A stretch of DNA of 64,000 bases, taken from NCBI RefSeq assembly GCF_009826895.1, contig NZ_WUMV01000002.1:496001-560000 (forward strand). Reading direction: 5' to 3'. Each line of letters opens with the position of its first letter. The first letter of the stretch is position 1. The position numbers and the translations under genes are program-made. Of the stretch, positions 45,928 to 55,216 are shown in pieces. Source of the DNA: Stappia sediminis (GTDB lineage: Bacteria > Pseudomonadota > Alphaproteobacteria > Rhizobiales > Stappiaceae). Under the pieces are notes generated by a model, which saw only the letters and a program-made list of their open reading frames with translations, ran no database searches and had not been told where the DNA came from.

Positions 45928-47646
45928 ATGCCCGAACATGGCCTGCGCAAACTTGAAGCGGTGCTGGCCGCGGATGTGGCCGGATATTCGCGGATGATGG
46001 GCGAGGACGAGGCAGGGACGCTGAACGACCTGCGGCGCCTTCGCGGCGAACTTTTCGCGCCCGCCGTTAAGCGCTACAGGGGCACCATAATCAAGAGCAT
46101 GGGCGACGGGTGGCTGGTCGAGTTCCCATCCGTCGTGGACGCCGTTTCCTGCGCCATAGAGATCCAGGAAGGGCTTGCGGGCGGGAACATCAAGCTGCGC
46201 ATGGGCCTGCACCTGGGCGATATCACCCATGAGGGTGAGGACATCTACGGCGACGGCGTGAATATCGCCGCGCGGCTGCAGGAGGTCGCGGAGCCGGGAA
46301 GCATCGTCATTTCCGACATGATCCACCGCAGTATCGGCGGCAAGCTGACCGCGCCTTTCCTCGCGCTTGGCGCGCTCAACCTGAAGAACATCAAGGAGCC
46401 CGTTTCCGCCTACGCCTGGGGTGCGGCGCCGCGGACAAGCGAAAACGTCGCCTTGCCGCTGCCCGACAAGCCGTCGATTGCCGTGCTGCCTTTCACCAAC
46501 ATGTCGGGCGACCCGGAGCAGGAATATTTTTCCGACGGAATTACCGAGGACATCATCGCCGCGCTGTCCCGGATCGGATGGCTGTTCGTGATCGCGCGCA
46601 ATTCCTCTTTCCTGCTCAAGGGGAAGCGGGTGGATGTGCGCCGGGTCTCAGCCGATCTCGGCGTGCGCTACGTTCTGGAAGGCAGCGTCAGGAAGGCGGC
46701 GAACAAGATCCGCATCCATGCTCAATTGATCGACGCACGCTCGTCCGCGCACTTGTGGGCTGAGCGATACGACCGCGATTTCGACGAGATACTGGCCGTG
46801 CAGGACGAGGTTGTCGGTTCCATCGTCCATGCCATCGGCGCGCCCGACGGCGTTCTGGAGAAATCGGAACGCCAACGCAGCCTGGAAACGCGGACGAAAA
46901 ACCCCACCGCCTATGATTATTACCTGCGCGGGCGCAGCCAGCTCGACCGCCAAGGCGTCGGCAACTGGGAAAAGGCCGAAACCTTGTTCAAGAAGGCTAT
47001 CGAAACGGATGCGGGTTTCGCGCAGGCTTATTCCGCCCTGGCGTGGCTCTATTTCCTGCGCTTCAAGATGCTCCGCGTTTCATCCTTCGATGAGATCCAC
47101 GATCAGGTCCGCGATCTGGCGCTTCACGCGATCCGGCTGGACCAGAACGACTACCGTGCCCACTGGGTGCTTGGCTTTCTCAACACCCACATGGGCAAAC
47201 ACGCACAAGGCCTTGCCTGCTTCGACAGGGCCCTGTCCATCAATCCGAACGACGCGAACGTGCTGGTCTGGTCCTCGGAAGTGCTGATCTACTGGGGCCG
47301 CCCGGAAGAGGCGCTGGAACGCTGCGAACGCGCTCTCAGGCTCAATCCGAATTGCCCGGACTTCTATTACTGGCTGCGCGGCTTCGCCTGTTTTCACCTC
47401 GGGCGGTACGAAGATGCCCTCTCGGACCTTGAACGGATGATCGAGCCGCAATACGCCCGCCGCCTGCTGGCCGCGACCTATGCCCATCTCGGCAGGCTGG
47501 AGGAGGCGAAGGCGGAAGCCGCGCAATACATGAAGATCGACCCGGAATTCTCGATATCGGAATGGTCGAAGACGGAATATTACAAGGTGCCGGAGGAGCT
47601 TCGACGGTTTGTCGACGGCCTTGAGAAGGCGGGTTTTCCCGCGTGA
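45928..47646 (+). CDS. Class III adenylate cyclase fused to TolB-like and TPR domains
   Basis: A 572-residue protein. Residues 1-165 are a class III nucleotidyl cyclase: AADVAGYSRMMGEDE (first metal Asp), KSMGDGWLVEFPSVVDAV (second metal Asp), and GDGVNIAARLQEVAEPG (Asn and Arg that stabilise the transition state). A segment KPSIAVLPFTNMSGDPEQEY at about residue 187 begins a TolB N-terminal-like/periplasmic-type domain with YVLEGSVRKAANKIRIHAQLI. TPR-like repeats fill about 330-540. No membrane helix is seen. Proteins of this plan are multiplied in Mesorhizobium and related genera; their signals are unknown. Whether it makes cAMP is untested but the catalytic residues look complete. Confidence 0.88.
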   Translation: MPEHGLRKLEAVLAADVAGYSRMMGEDEAGTLNDLRRLRGELFAPAVKRYRGTIIKSMGDGWLVEFPSVVDAVSCAIEIQEGLAGGNIKLRMGLHLGDITHEGEDIYGDGVNIAARLQEVAEPGSIVISDMIHRSIGGKLTAPFLALGALNLKNIKEPVSAYAWGAAPRTSENVALPLPDKPSIAVLPFTNMSGDPEQEYFSDGITEDIIAALSRIGWLFVIARNSSFLLKGKRVDVRRVSADLGVRYVLEGSVRKAANKIRIHAQLIDARSSAHLWAERYDRDFDEILAVQDEVVGSIVHAIGAPDGVLEKSERQRSLETRTKNPTAYDYYLRGRSQLDRQGVGNWEKAETLFKKAIETDAGFAQAYSALAWLYFLRFKMLRVSSFDEIHDQVRDLALHAIRLDQNDYRAHWVLGFLNTHMGKHAQGLACFDRALSINPNDANVLVWSSEVLIYWGRPEEALERCERALRLNPNCPDFYYWLRGFACFHLGRYEDALSDLERMIEPQYARRLLAATYAHLGRLEEAKAEAAQYMKIDPEFSISEWSKTEYYKVPEELRRFVDGLEKAGFPA

Positions 47647-47860
47647 CCGGCAATATCCGTCTTCCGTCGCCAGCCGGCGGCGAATTGAGGACTGCCGCCA
47701 GAGCTTTCAGCGTCTCGGGGACCGATTGTCGGGCATAAATTGAAGCCCGACCCTTGACAGGCGCGCCTTACCCCGTGTTCTTGCGCTCGATCGAATGACG
47801 CACGGGCGGGCGCGAGCCCCGGTTATAATCGTGCGGCGAGGAACCGAGGCCAGGGCTGAC

Positions 47861-48805
47861 ATGAGCATCGCATTCACCTTTCCGGGGCAAGGCAGCCAGA
47901 GCGTGGGTATGGGCAAGGAACTTGCCGACGCCTTTTCCGAAGCGCGTGCGGTTTTCGAGGAAATCGACACCGCCCTCGGCGAATCCTTGAGCAAGATCAT
48001 GTGGGAAGGGCCCATAGAAACCCTGACGCTGACCGCAAACGCCCAGCCGGCGCTGATGGCGGTGAGCCTTGCCACCATGCGCGTGCTCGAAGCGAAGGGG
48101 CTCGACCTCAAGGCGAGCGTCGCCTTCGTCGCGGGGCATTCGCTCGGCGAATATTCCGCCCTTGCCGCCGCCGGCAGCCTGAGCGTTGCGAATGCGGCCC
48201 ACCTGCTTCGCATTCGCGGAACCTCCATGCAGAAGGCCGTGCCCGTCGGCGAAGGGGCGATGGCGGCCCTTCTCGGGCTCGATTTCGAAGCGGCGAAAGC
48301 TGTTGCGGAAGAGGCGGCCAAGGGCCAGGTCTGCCAGGCGGCGAACGACAATGCGCCGGGGCAGGTGGTCGTTTCCGGCCACAAGGCGGCTGTCGAGCGT
48401 GCCGTGGAAATCGCCAAGGGAAGGGGCGCGCGCCGCGCCGTGCTGCTGCCTGTCAGTGCGCCTTTCCATTGCGCGCTGATGGAACCGGCCGCCGACATGA
48501 TGGCCGATGCGCTCTCGCTTGTGGATATCGAGGCGCCTTGCGTGCCGCTGGTCTCAAACGTGCTGGCGAGCGCGATAACGGATCCGGGCGAAATTCGCCG
48601 CCGCCTGATCGAGCAGGTGACAGGTACGGTGCGCTGGCGAGAATCGGTCGAGTATCTCGCGGGCCAGGGCGTCGACACTTTCTGCGAGATCGGCACGGGC
48701 AAGGTGCTGACCGGCATGGTCAAGCGCATCGCCAGGGAAGCCGAGGGAATCGCGGTCAACACGGGCGCGGATATCGACGCGCTGATCGAACGCGTTTCCA
48801 AGTGA
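47861..48805 (+). CDS. fabD: Malonyl-CoA:ACP transacylase FabD
   Basis: A 314-residue enzyme loading malonate onto acyl carrier protein. The N-terminal FTFPGQGSQSVGMG is typical, the nucleophile is S94 in AGHSLGEYSALAAAG, and the catalytic His sits near SAPFHCALMEPA. The start ATG at 47861 follows a short spacer. It is the first gene of the fabD-fabG-acpP-fabF series. Confidence 0.96.
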   Translation: MSIAFTFPGQGSQSVGMGKELADAFSEARAVFEEIDTALGESLSKIMWEGPIETLTLTANAQPALMAVSLATMRVLEAKGLDLKASVAFVAGHSLGEYSALAAAGSLSVANAAHLLRIRGTSMQKAVPVGEGAMAALLGLDFEAAKAVAEEAAKGQVCQAANDNAPGQVVVSGHKAAVERAVEIAKGRGARRAVLLPVSAPFHCALMEPAADMMADALSLVDIEAPCVPLVSNVLASAITDPGEIRRRLIEQVTGTVRWRESVEYLAGQGVDTFCEIGTGKVLTGMVKRIAREAEGIAVNTGADIDALIERVSK

Positions 48806-48830
48806 ATCAAAGGAATAGGGGATCGCCCAG

Positions 48831-49568
48831 ATGTTCGACTTGACGGGAAAGACCGCGCTTGTGACCGGTGCGACGGGCGGCATCGGCGAGGGAATCGCCC
48901 GCGCGCTGCACGAACGCGGCGCGACGGTGACGCTTTCGGGCACGCGGGAGGAGAAGCTGCAGGCGCTTGCCGCCGATCTTGGCGAGCGCGTTCACTACCG
49001 GGTCGCGAACCTTTCCGATCGCGAGGCGGTGGACGCCCTGGTGCCGGCGGCGGAAGAGGCAATGGGCTCTCTCGACATTCTCGTCAACAACGCCGGCATA
49101 ACCCGCGACAATATCTTCATGCGCATGAAGGACGATGAGTGGGACCAGGTGATGGAAGTGAACCTCGCTTCCGCCTTCCGCCTTTCGCGCGCGGCGATCA
49201 AGGGCATGATGCGCCGCCGGTACGGGCGCATCATCGGCATCACCTCCGTCGTGGGCGTTACCGGCAACCCGGGCCAGGCGAACTACGCGGCCGCGAAAGC
49301 GGGCATGATCGGCATGACGAAATCGATCGCCCGCGAGGTCGCAAGCCGCAACATCACGGCGAACGCGATCGCGCCCGGTTTCATCGAAACGGCGATGACG
49401 GATGCGCTGAACGACAAGCAGCGGGAATCGATTCTCCAGAGCGTTCCGGCAGCCCGTCTCGGCACCACTCTGGACATTGCCGCCGCAGCCGTATATCTCG
49501 CCAGCGAAGAGGCCGGTTACGTGACCGGCCAAACGCTTCATGTCAATGGCGGTATGGCCATGATATGA
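48831..49568 (+). CDS. fabG: 3-oxoacyl-ACP reductase FabG
   Basis: A 245-residue SDR catalysing the first reduction of fatty acid elongation. NADPH-binding TGATGGIGEGIARALHERG and NNAGITRDN are present. The Ser-Tyr-Lys triad lies in ITSVVGVTGNPGQANYAAAK (Y152, K156). It starts 25 bases after fabD. Confidence 0.96.
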   Translation: MFDLTGKTALVTGATGGIGEGIARALHERGATVTLSGTREEKLQALAADLGERVHYRVANLSDREAVDALVPAAEEAMGSLDILVNNAGITRDNIFMRMKDDEWDQVMEVNLASAFRLSRAAIKGMMRRRYGRIIGITSVVGVTGNPGQANYAAAKAGMIGMTKSIAREVASRNITANAIAPGFIETAMTDALNDKQRESILQSVPAARLGTTLDIAAAAVYLASEEAGYVTGQTLHVNGGMAMI

Positions 49569-49853
49569 TTACAGGAATTGCCTTTGGGGCGTCGCGCTGC
49601 GGTTGCGGTTCCGCTGCGTGCCCCTCTGGCTGGTCAAGCCCCGTAAAGTGTGTTACCAACCCGCCGGCCGGTTGACATGTTCATGAATGGACTGCAAGCG
49701 GTTCGGATCCGCGCCGACAACGAATTCAAAGTTTTCGGGGAATGGAACGGTTCGGGCTGGTGTGGCGACCCCGGTGTTTTTATGATCCCGGTCGGTTGCA
49801 GCGCACGGGGCGTCTTGAGTTCGAGCACCGCGAAGTTATCGAGGAACTAGAAA

Positions 49854-50090
49854 ATGAGCGATATCGCAGATCGTGTTAAGAAGATCGTTGTCGAGCACCT
49901 GGGCGTCGACACCGACAAGGTGAAGGACAATGCCAGCTTCATCGACGACCTTGGCGCAGACAGCCTAGACACCGTCGAGCTGGTCATGGCCTTCGAGGAA
50001 GAATTCGGCGTCGAAATCCCGGATGATGCCGCCGAAACGATCCTGACTGTCGGCGACGCCGTGCAGTTCCTCGAAAAGAACGCCGGCTGA
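49854..50090 (+). CDS. acpP: Acyl carrier protein
   Basis: A 78-residue ACP. The phosphopantetheine attachment Ser is S37 in [17 protein letters not shown]. Very acidic, four-helix length. It is 285 bases after fabG, the gap holding no gene but likely its own promoter, which fits the high demand for ACP. A terminator follows. Confidence 0.97.
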   Translation: MSDIADRVKKIVVEHLGVDTDKVKDNASFIDDLGADSLDTVELVMAFEEEFGVEIPDDAAETILTVGDAVQFLEKNAG

Positions 50091-50102
50091 ACGAAGTGCT
50101 TG

Positions 50103-50136
50103 AAACGGACGGTTTTCACCCTACCGTCCGTTTTGC
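50103..50136 (+). terminator. Intrinsic terminator after acpP
   Basis: AAACGGACGG and CCGTCCGTTT form a 10 bp stem with an 11-base loop starting 12 bases past the acpP stop, ending in TTTT. It lies before fabF and could let acpP be expressed above fabF. Confidence 0.75.
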
Positions 50137-50166
50137 ATTCTTGCGGCGTATGAAGACGGGATTGTG

Positions 50167-51432
50167 ATGAGGCGAGTTGTCGTAACGGGACTTGGGATGG
50201 TGACGCCGCTGGCATGCGGTGTCGATGCCACCTGGAAGCGCATTCTGAATGGTGAAAGCGGGGCAAACCGCGTCGAGAAATTCAAGGTCGACGACATGCC
50301 CTGCCAGATCGCCTGCCAGATAACGCGCGGCGACGGATCGAACGGGTCGTTCAATCCGGACGACTGGATGGATCCCAAGGAACAGCGCAAGGTCGACGAT
50401 TTCATCATCTACGCCATGGCGGCCGCCGACCAGGCGCTCGCCGACGCCGACTGGAAGCCGGAAGACTATGAAGACCAGATTCGCTCCGGCGTTCTGGTCG
50501 GGTCCGGTATCGGCGGGCTGGAAGGTATCGAGAAATCCTCGCTTCTTCTGGCCGAAAAAGGGCCGCGGCGCATAAGCCCGTTCTTCATTCCTGGGCGGCT
50601 TATCAATCTCGCCGGCGGCTACATATCCATCCGCCACGGACTGCGCGGCCCGAACCATGCGGTCGTGACGGCCTGCTCCACCGGAGCGCACGCCATCGGC
50701 GACGCATCGCGGCTGATCGCCCTCGGCGATGCCGACGTGATGGTTGCGGGCGGCACGGAATCGCCGATCACGCGGCTTTCGCTCGCTGGGTTCGCTGCCT
50801 GCCGCGCGCTTTCCACCGGCTACAACGACACGCCGGCCAAGGCGTCACGCCCCTATGACGAAGGCCGTGACGGATTCGTGATGGGCGAGGGCGCCGGTGT
50901 CGTGGTGCTCGAGGAATACGAGCATGCCCGCGCACGCGGCGCGAAAATCTACGGCGAAGTGATCGGCTACGGCCTTTCGGGCGACGCCTATCACATCACC
51001 GCGCCCACGCCGGACGGCGATGGCGCCTACCGCTGCATGGAAGCCGCGCTGAAGCGCGCCGGAGTGATGGCGGGCGAGGTCGACTACGTCAACGCGCACG
51101 GCACCTCCACGCCCCTTGGCGACGAGATCGAGCTTGGCGCGATCCAGCGGCTTGCCGGCAACGATGCCGCGCGCATCACCATGTCATCGACAAAATCCTC
51201 CACCGGCCATCTCCTGGGTGCCGCCGGTGCCATCGAGGCGATCTTTTCGCTGCTCGCCATGCGTGACGGCGTGGCGCCGCCGACCATCAATCTTGAAAAT
51301 CCGTCGGTGGAGACCGAGATCGACCTGGTGCCCAACAAGGCCAAACCGATGGAGATCAACGTCGCCCTGTCGAACTCCTTCGGCTTCGGCGGAACGAACG
51401 CTTCGCTGGTTTTCCGCAAGGTAGCCGCGTAA
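50167..51432 (+). CDS. fabF: 3-oxoacyl-ACP synthase II FabF
   Basis: A 421-residue condensing enzyme. The Cys-His-His triad is visible: C170 in VVTACSTGAHAIG, a His in YVNAHGTSTPLGD, and a His in STKSSTGHLLGAAG. It extends acyl-ACP chains, notably C16:1 to C18:1. GTG 50164 is an alternative start. It begins 76 bases after acpP. Confidence 0.96.
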   Translation: MRRVVVTGLGMVTPLACGVDATWKRILNGESGANRVEKFKVDDMPCQIACQITRGDGSNGSFNPDDWMDPKEQRKVDDFIIYAMAAADQALADADWKPEDYEDQIRSGVLVGSGIGGLEGIEKSSLLLAEKGPRRISPFFIPGRLINLAGGYISIRHGLRGPNHAVVTACSTGAHAIGDASRLIALGDADVMVAGGTESPITRLSLAGFAACRALSTGYNDTPAKASRPYDEGRDGFVMGEGAGVVVLEEYEHARARGAKIYGEVIGYGLSGDAYHITAPTPDGDGAYRCMEAALKRAGVMAGEVDYVNAHGTSTPLGDEIELGAIQRLAGNDAARITMSSTKSSTGHLLGAAGAIEAIFSLLAMRDGVAPPTINLENPSVETEIDLVPNKAKPMEINVALSNSFGFGGTNASLVFRKVAA

Positions 51433-51523
51433 GGTCCGTTCCCCGCTTTGGCCCTATTCGGGCCGCGGCCCAATGGCGCGGCGGCCCGGTAACCGAGACA
51501 AGGCAGACCGGGTGGCGAAACGA

Positions 51524-52717
51524 ATGAGCGAGAACGGCAAGTCCGATACCGACCTGTCGCAAGGCGCCGAAGACGCGGCGGACTTCCGCGTCAATCCCAA
51601 GAGCCCGCGCGAGGCTATCCAGCCCGAGCCGGTGCCGGCCCCGCCCGCACGTTCCAGGCATGTGCGCAATCCCGTTGTCGTGTTCGTGAATTTCCTGCTG
51701 ACCGTGGCAGTGCTCGGCGTTATCGCGGTCGGTGTCGGGCTCTACTGGGGCAAGACGGAATTCGACAGGCAGGGCCCCCTTGCCGAGAGAAAGACCGTTA
51801 TCATCGCCTCCGGGTCCGGACTCAATTCCATTGCCGCCACGCTGGAAGCCAACGGCGTTATCGACGACGGACTGGTCTTCAAGACCGGTGTCTGGATCTA
51901 CAAGAACGCGGGCAATCTGAAAGCCGGCGAATATGCCTTCGCGCCCGGCGTTTCCATGCAGGAAGTCATGAAGGATCTCGTCGAGGGGAAGGCGGTGTAT
52001 CATGCCGTGACGTTCCCCGAAGGCTGGACGAGCGCGCAGATCGTGGAACGGTTGCGCAGTGATCCGATCCTCCTCGGGGAAATCGAGGATATCCCCGATG
52101 AAGGCTCGCTCCTGCCCGATACATACAGCTTCACGCGGGGCACGACACGCCAGCAGATCGTCAACCAGATGAAGCGGGCGCAAGACAAGGCGCTTACCGA
52201 AATCTGGGCACGCCGCAGCGACGATCTTCCGATCAAAAGCCCGGAGGAACTGGTGATCCTTGCCTCGATCGTGGAAAAGGAAACTGCGAGGGCGGATGAG
52301 CGCCCGCGTGTTGCCGGCGTGTTCGTGAACAGGCTGAACAGGGGCATGCGCCTTCAGTCCGACCCGACGATCCTCTATGGGCTGCACGGCGGAAACGCCT
52401 GGAAGGAAGATCGCTCGGCGATCAAGCAATCCGAACTCAACGCCGACAACCCCTATAATACGTACCAGATAGCCGGATTGCCGCCGGGGCCGATCGGCAA
52501 TCCCGGCCGGGCGGCTATGGAAGCTGTCGCGTCGCCTTCGCGCACCAAGGATCTTTATTTCGTGGCGGACGGCAGTGGCGGGCATTCGTTCGCCGAAACC
52601 TACGAGCAGCACCAGCGAAACGTGCGCCGCTGGCGCGAAGTGGAGCGCGAAAAGCGCGCTCAGGAAGCCGAAGAGGCGGAAAACGGCGGCGACGGTCAAA
52701 ACGGCACGAGCCAGTGA
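51524..52717 (+). CDS. mltG: Endolytic transglycosylase MltG (YceG-like)
   Basis: About 397 residues. One N-terminal membrane helix (VVVFVNFLLTVAVLGVIAVGV) anchors a periplasmic domain with the YceG/LysM-like start (TVIIASGSGLNSIAATLEAN) and the catalytic Glu region LVILASIVEKETARADERP. It cleaves nascent glycan strands and sets their length. The start is ambiguous: 51473 or 51524, the latter chosen. The C-terminus is charged and Glu-rich (EVEREKRAQEAEEAE). Confidence 0.9.
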   Translation: MSENGKSDTDLSQGAEDAADFRVNPKSPREAIQPEPVPAPPARSRHVRNPVVVFVNFLLTVAVLGVIAVGVGLYWGKTEFDRQGPLAERKTVIIASGSGLNSIAATLEANGVIDDGLVFKTGVWIYKNAGNLKAGEYAFAPGVSMQEVMKDLVEGKAVYHAVTFPEGWTSAQIVERLRSDPILLGEIEDIPDEGSLLPDTYSFTRGTTRQQIVNQMKRAQDKALTEIWARRSDDLPIKSPEELVILASIVEKETARADERPRVAGVFVNRLNRGMRLQSDPTILYGLHGGNAWKEDRSAIKQSELNADNPYNTYQIAGLPPGPIGNPGRAAMEAVASPSRTKDLYFVADGSGGHSFAETYEQHQRNVRRWREVEREKRAQEAEEAENGGDGQNGTSQ

Positions 52718-52754
52718 TGCGGGTATCGAAGGCCGGCCGTTGGAGTGAGAAACG

Positions 52755-53645
52755 ATGACATTGGCGAGCATGACGGGCTTTGCCAGGGCGGAAGGGGCGC
52801 GTGGCGCCGTTCGCTGGACGTGGGAACTGCGCTCGGTCAACGGAAAAGGCCTCGATATTCGCATGCGCTTGCCGACCGGGCTGGAGGATCTCGAGACATC
52901 CTTGCGCGAGGCGGCATCGAAGGTGCTCAACCGCGGGAATGTATCGATAGGCCTCAGCATGCAGCGCGAGCAGGGCGATGCGGTGCTGCAAGTAAACGAA
53001 GCGGCACTCGAGGCCGTGTTGAACGCCGTTCACGTACTGCACCGGCGCCTGCCGGACGCAGCACCCGTTTCGCTGGATGGCATCCTTTCCCACAAGGGCG
53101 TTTTGGAACTGAGGGAACCGGAAGAGGACGAAACGGAGCGGGCCGCGCTGCGTTCCGAACTAAGCGCGAGCTTCGCAAAGGCGCTGGAAGACCTTGTGGC
53201 CATGCGCCGTGGCGAAGGAAAGGCGATCCGCGATCTTTTGCTGACGCAGCTGAAGACAATCGAAACGCTGACGAAGCGTGCCGAAGACCATCCGGCGCGC
53301 ACGCCCGAGGCCATCCGCGCGCGCATGCGCGCCCAGGTGGAAATGCTGCTTGAGGCGAGCGACGCCTTCGATGCCGCGCGGCTGCACCAGGAAGCCGCAC
53401 TGCTGGCGACACGGGCCGACATTCGCGAGGAAATCGATCGTCTCTATGCCCATGTTGCGGCGGCGCGCGATCTCATCGAAAAGGGAAGCCCGGCGGGACG
53501 GCGGCTCGACTTCCTGGCGCAAGAGTTCAATCGGGAAACCAATACGCTCTGCTCCAAGTCGAACGACACGGAGGTAACGGCGATCGGGCTGGAGATGAAA
53601 GCCGTCATCGATCAGATGCGCGAGCAGATACAGAATGTGGAGTGA
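52755..53645 (+). CDS. YicC-family endoribonuclease-like protein
   Basis: A 296-residue YicC protein with the typical N-terminus SMTGFARAEGARGAVRW and WELRSVNGKGLDIRMRLP, and the C-terminal DUF1732 ending RRLDFLAQEFNRETNTLCSK (the conserved family end block). YicC proteins are stress-linked RNases in E. coli. It overlaps none but ends four bases before gmk starts, so the two are cotranscribed. Confidence 0.92.
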   Translation: MTLASMTGFARAEGARGAVRWTWELRSVNGKGLDIRMRLPTGLEDLETSLREAASKVLNRGNVSIGLSMQREQGDAVLQVNEAALEAVLNAVHVLHRRLPDAAPVSLDGILSHKGVLELREPEEDETERAALRSELSASFAKALEDLVAMRRGEGKAIRDLLLTQLKTIETLTKRAEDHPARTPEAIRARMRAQVEMLLEASDAFDAARLHQEAALLATRADIREEIDRLYAHVAAARDLIEKGSPAGRRLDFLAQEFNRETNTLCSKSNDTEVTAIGLEMKAVIDQMREQIQNVE

Positions 53646-53649
53646 GAGT

Positions 53650-54342
53650 ATGAGCGAAGCGCCCAATGGCACAGTCGTCACCGCGGATGAAGCGGAAGCG
53701 CGCCGCCGCGGGCTCATGCTCGTGCTTTCCTCGCCCTCGGGTGCGGGAAAATCCACCATTGCCCGCCAGCTTCTGGAGCAGGAAAAGCCGTTGATCGACC
53801 TGTCGATCTCCGTGACGACGCGCCCGCGCCGCACGAGCGAGATCGACGGCGTTCACTACCACTTCATTTCGCAGGAACGCTTCCAGCACATGCGCGAGCG
53901 CGATGAACTGCTTGAATGGGCGGAGGTGCACGGCAACTTCTACGGCACGCCGCGCGATCCCGTGGAAAAGGCGCTGGAAAACGGGAGGGACGTGCTCTTC
54001 GACATCGATATCCAGGGCACTTTCCAGCTTTACGAGAAGATGCGCTCCGACGTCGTCTCCATCTTCATCCTGCCGCCCTCGATCGCGGAGATGAAATCGC
54101 GCCTGCACCGCCGCGCCGAGGACACCGATGAGGTGATCCTGCGCCGGCTTGAAACCGCGGTCGGCGAAATGCGCCACTGGAAAGACTACGACTATGTGAT
54201 CGTCAACGAGGATCTGGAACGTGCCTTCAACGGCGCGCGCGCGATCCTTCAGGCGGAACGTCTGCGCAGGGAGCGCTCTCCGGCCATCGGCCCCTTCATA
54301 GAAGGCATGGTGAAGGACCTGGAGCGCGAACTGGGGCAGTAG
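53650..54342 (+). CDS. gmk: Guanylate kinase
   Basis: A 230-residue kinase phosphorylating GMP to GDP. P-loop SSPSGAGKSTIARQLL, GMP-binding VTTRPRRTSEIDGVHYHF, and the lid/catalytic DVLFDIDIQGTFQL are present. The ATG at 53650 has GGAG upstream and is more likely than the in-frame ATG at 53635. The C-terminus extends about 20 residues beyond E. coli Gmk. It converges with rsmA, 16 bases away. Confidence 0.95.
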   Translation: MSEAPNGTVVTADEAEARRRGLMLVLSSPSGAGKSTIARQLLEQEKPLIDLSISVTTRPRRTSEIDGVHYHFISQERFQHMRERDELLEWAEVHGNFYGTPRDPVEKALENGRDVLFDIDIQGTFQLYEKMRSDVVSIFILPPSIAEMKSRLHRRAEDTDEVILRRLETAVGEMRHWKDYDYVIVNEDLERAFNGARAILQAERLRRERSPAIGPFIEGMVKDLERELGQ

Positions 54343-54358
54343 GCGGGCGCTCGGAATC

Positions 54359-55204
54359 TCAGCTATCGCCCGCAAACGCCTTCGCCAGTGCGATAAAACC
54401 CTCCACCGAAATTTCTTCCGCCCGCCGTGTCGGCTCGATGCCCGCTTCGCGGATGAGCGTTTCCGCGTCAGGGGAAAGGGCCTTCAGGCTTGCCCGCAGC
54501 ATCTTTCGCCGCTGACCGAAGGCAGCCGCCGTCACCCGTTCCAGAGCCTTGAGAGGGCAGGGCACCGGCTCTGCCTTCGGTGTGATATGGACGATCGCCG
54601 AGGTGACCTTCGGCGGCGGGGTGAAGGCCTTCGGGCTTACGTCGAAGAGGATTTTCGCATCCGTTCGCCAGCCGGCAAGAACGCCGAGGCGCCCGTACGC
54701 CTTGGTGCCGGGTTTGGCGACGATGCGTTCTGCCACTTCCTTCTGGAACATCAGCGTCAGCGAGGTCCATTCCGGCGGCCAATCCTCGCAGGCGACCCAA
54801 TTGACGAGAAGCTGGGTGCCGACGTTGTAGGGCAGGTTCGCGACGATCTTGAGCGGTTCGCCCTTCGCCACATCGCGCAAGCCGATTTTCAGCGCGTCAC
54901 CCTCGATAACCTCCAGACGTCCTGGATAATGCGCTGCAATTTCGCCAAGCGCGCCGAGGCAGCGCCGATCCTTTTCCACCGCCACCACCCGCTTCGCGCC
55001 GCCCGCAAGCAGTCCGCGCGTCAGCCCACCCGGACCGGGACCAACTTCAAGCACCGTGACGTTTTCCAGATCACCCGCCGAACGCGCGATGCGGGAGGTG
55101 AGGTTGAGATCGAGCAGGAAGTTCTGGCCGAGGGATTTGCGCGCATCGAGCGCGTGAGTGCGGATCACGTCCCTGAGCGGGGGAAGATCGTCGATCTGGC
55201 TCAT
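54359..55204 (-). CDS. rsmA: 16S rRNA (adenine1518/1519-N6)-dimethyltransferase RsmA (KsgA)
   Basis: A 281-residue methyltransferase dimethylating two adenosines in helix 45 of 16S rRNA. SAM motif I is [16 protein letters not shown]. The catalytic NLPY motif is [15 protein letters not shown]. The N-terminal [10 protein letters not shown] is standard. It lies directly after pdxA on the minus strand (12 bases), so the group lptF-lptG-lptD-surA-pdxA-rsmA is likely one transcription unit. Confidence 0.96.
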   Translation of the reverse strand: MSQIDDLPPLRDVIRTHALDARKSLGQNFLLDLNLTSRIARSAGDLENVTVLEVGPGPGGLTRGLLAGGAKRVVAVEKDRRCLGALGEIAAHYPGRLEVIEGDALKIGLRDVAKGEPLKIVANLPYNVGTQLLVNWVACEDWPPEWTSLTLMFQKEVAERIVAKPGTKAYGRLGVLAGWRTDAKILFDVSPKAFTPPPKVTSAIVHITPKAEPVPCPLKALERVTAAAFGQRRKMLRASLKALSPDAETLIREAGIEPTRRAEEISVEGFIALAKAFAGDS

Positions 55205-55216
55205 TCGAGTGGCACT

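Noticed and set aside
47707-49062. 451-residue minus-strand open frame
   Set aside because: Antisense to fabD and fabG, both of which have unambiguous catalytic motifs.
51356-52960. 534-residue minus-strand open frame
   Set aside because: Antisense to fabF and mltG; no domain recognised.
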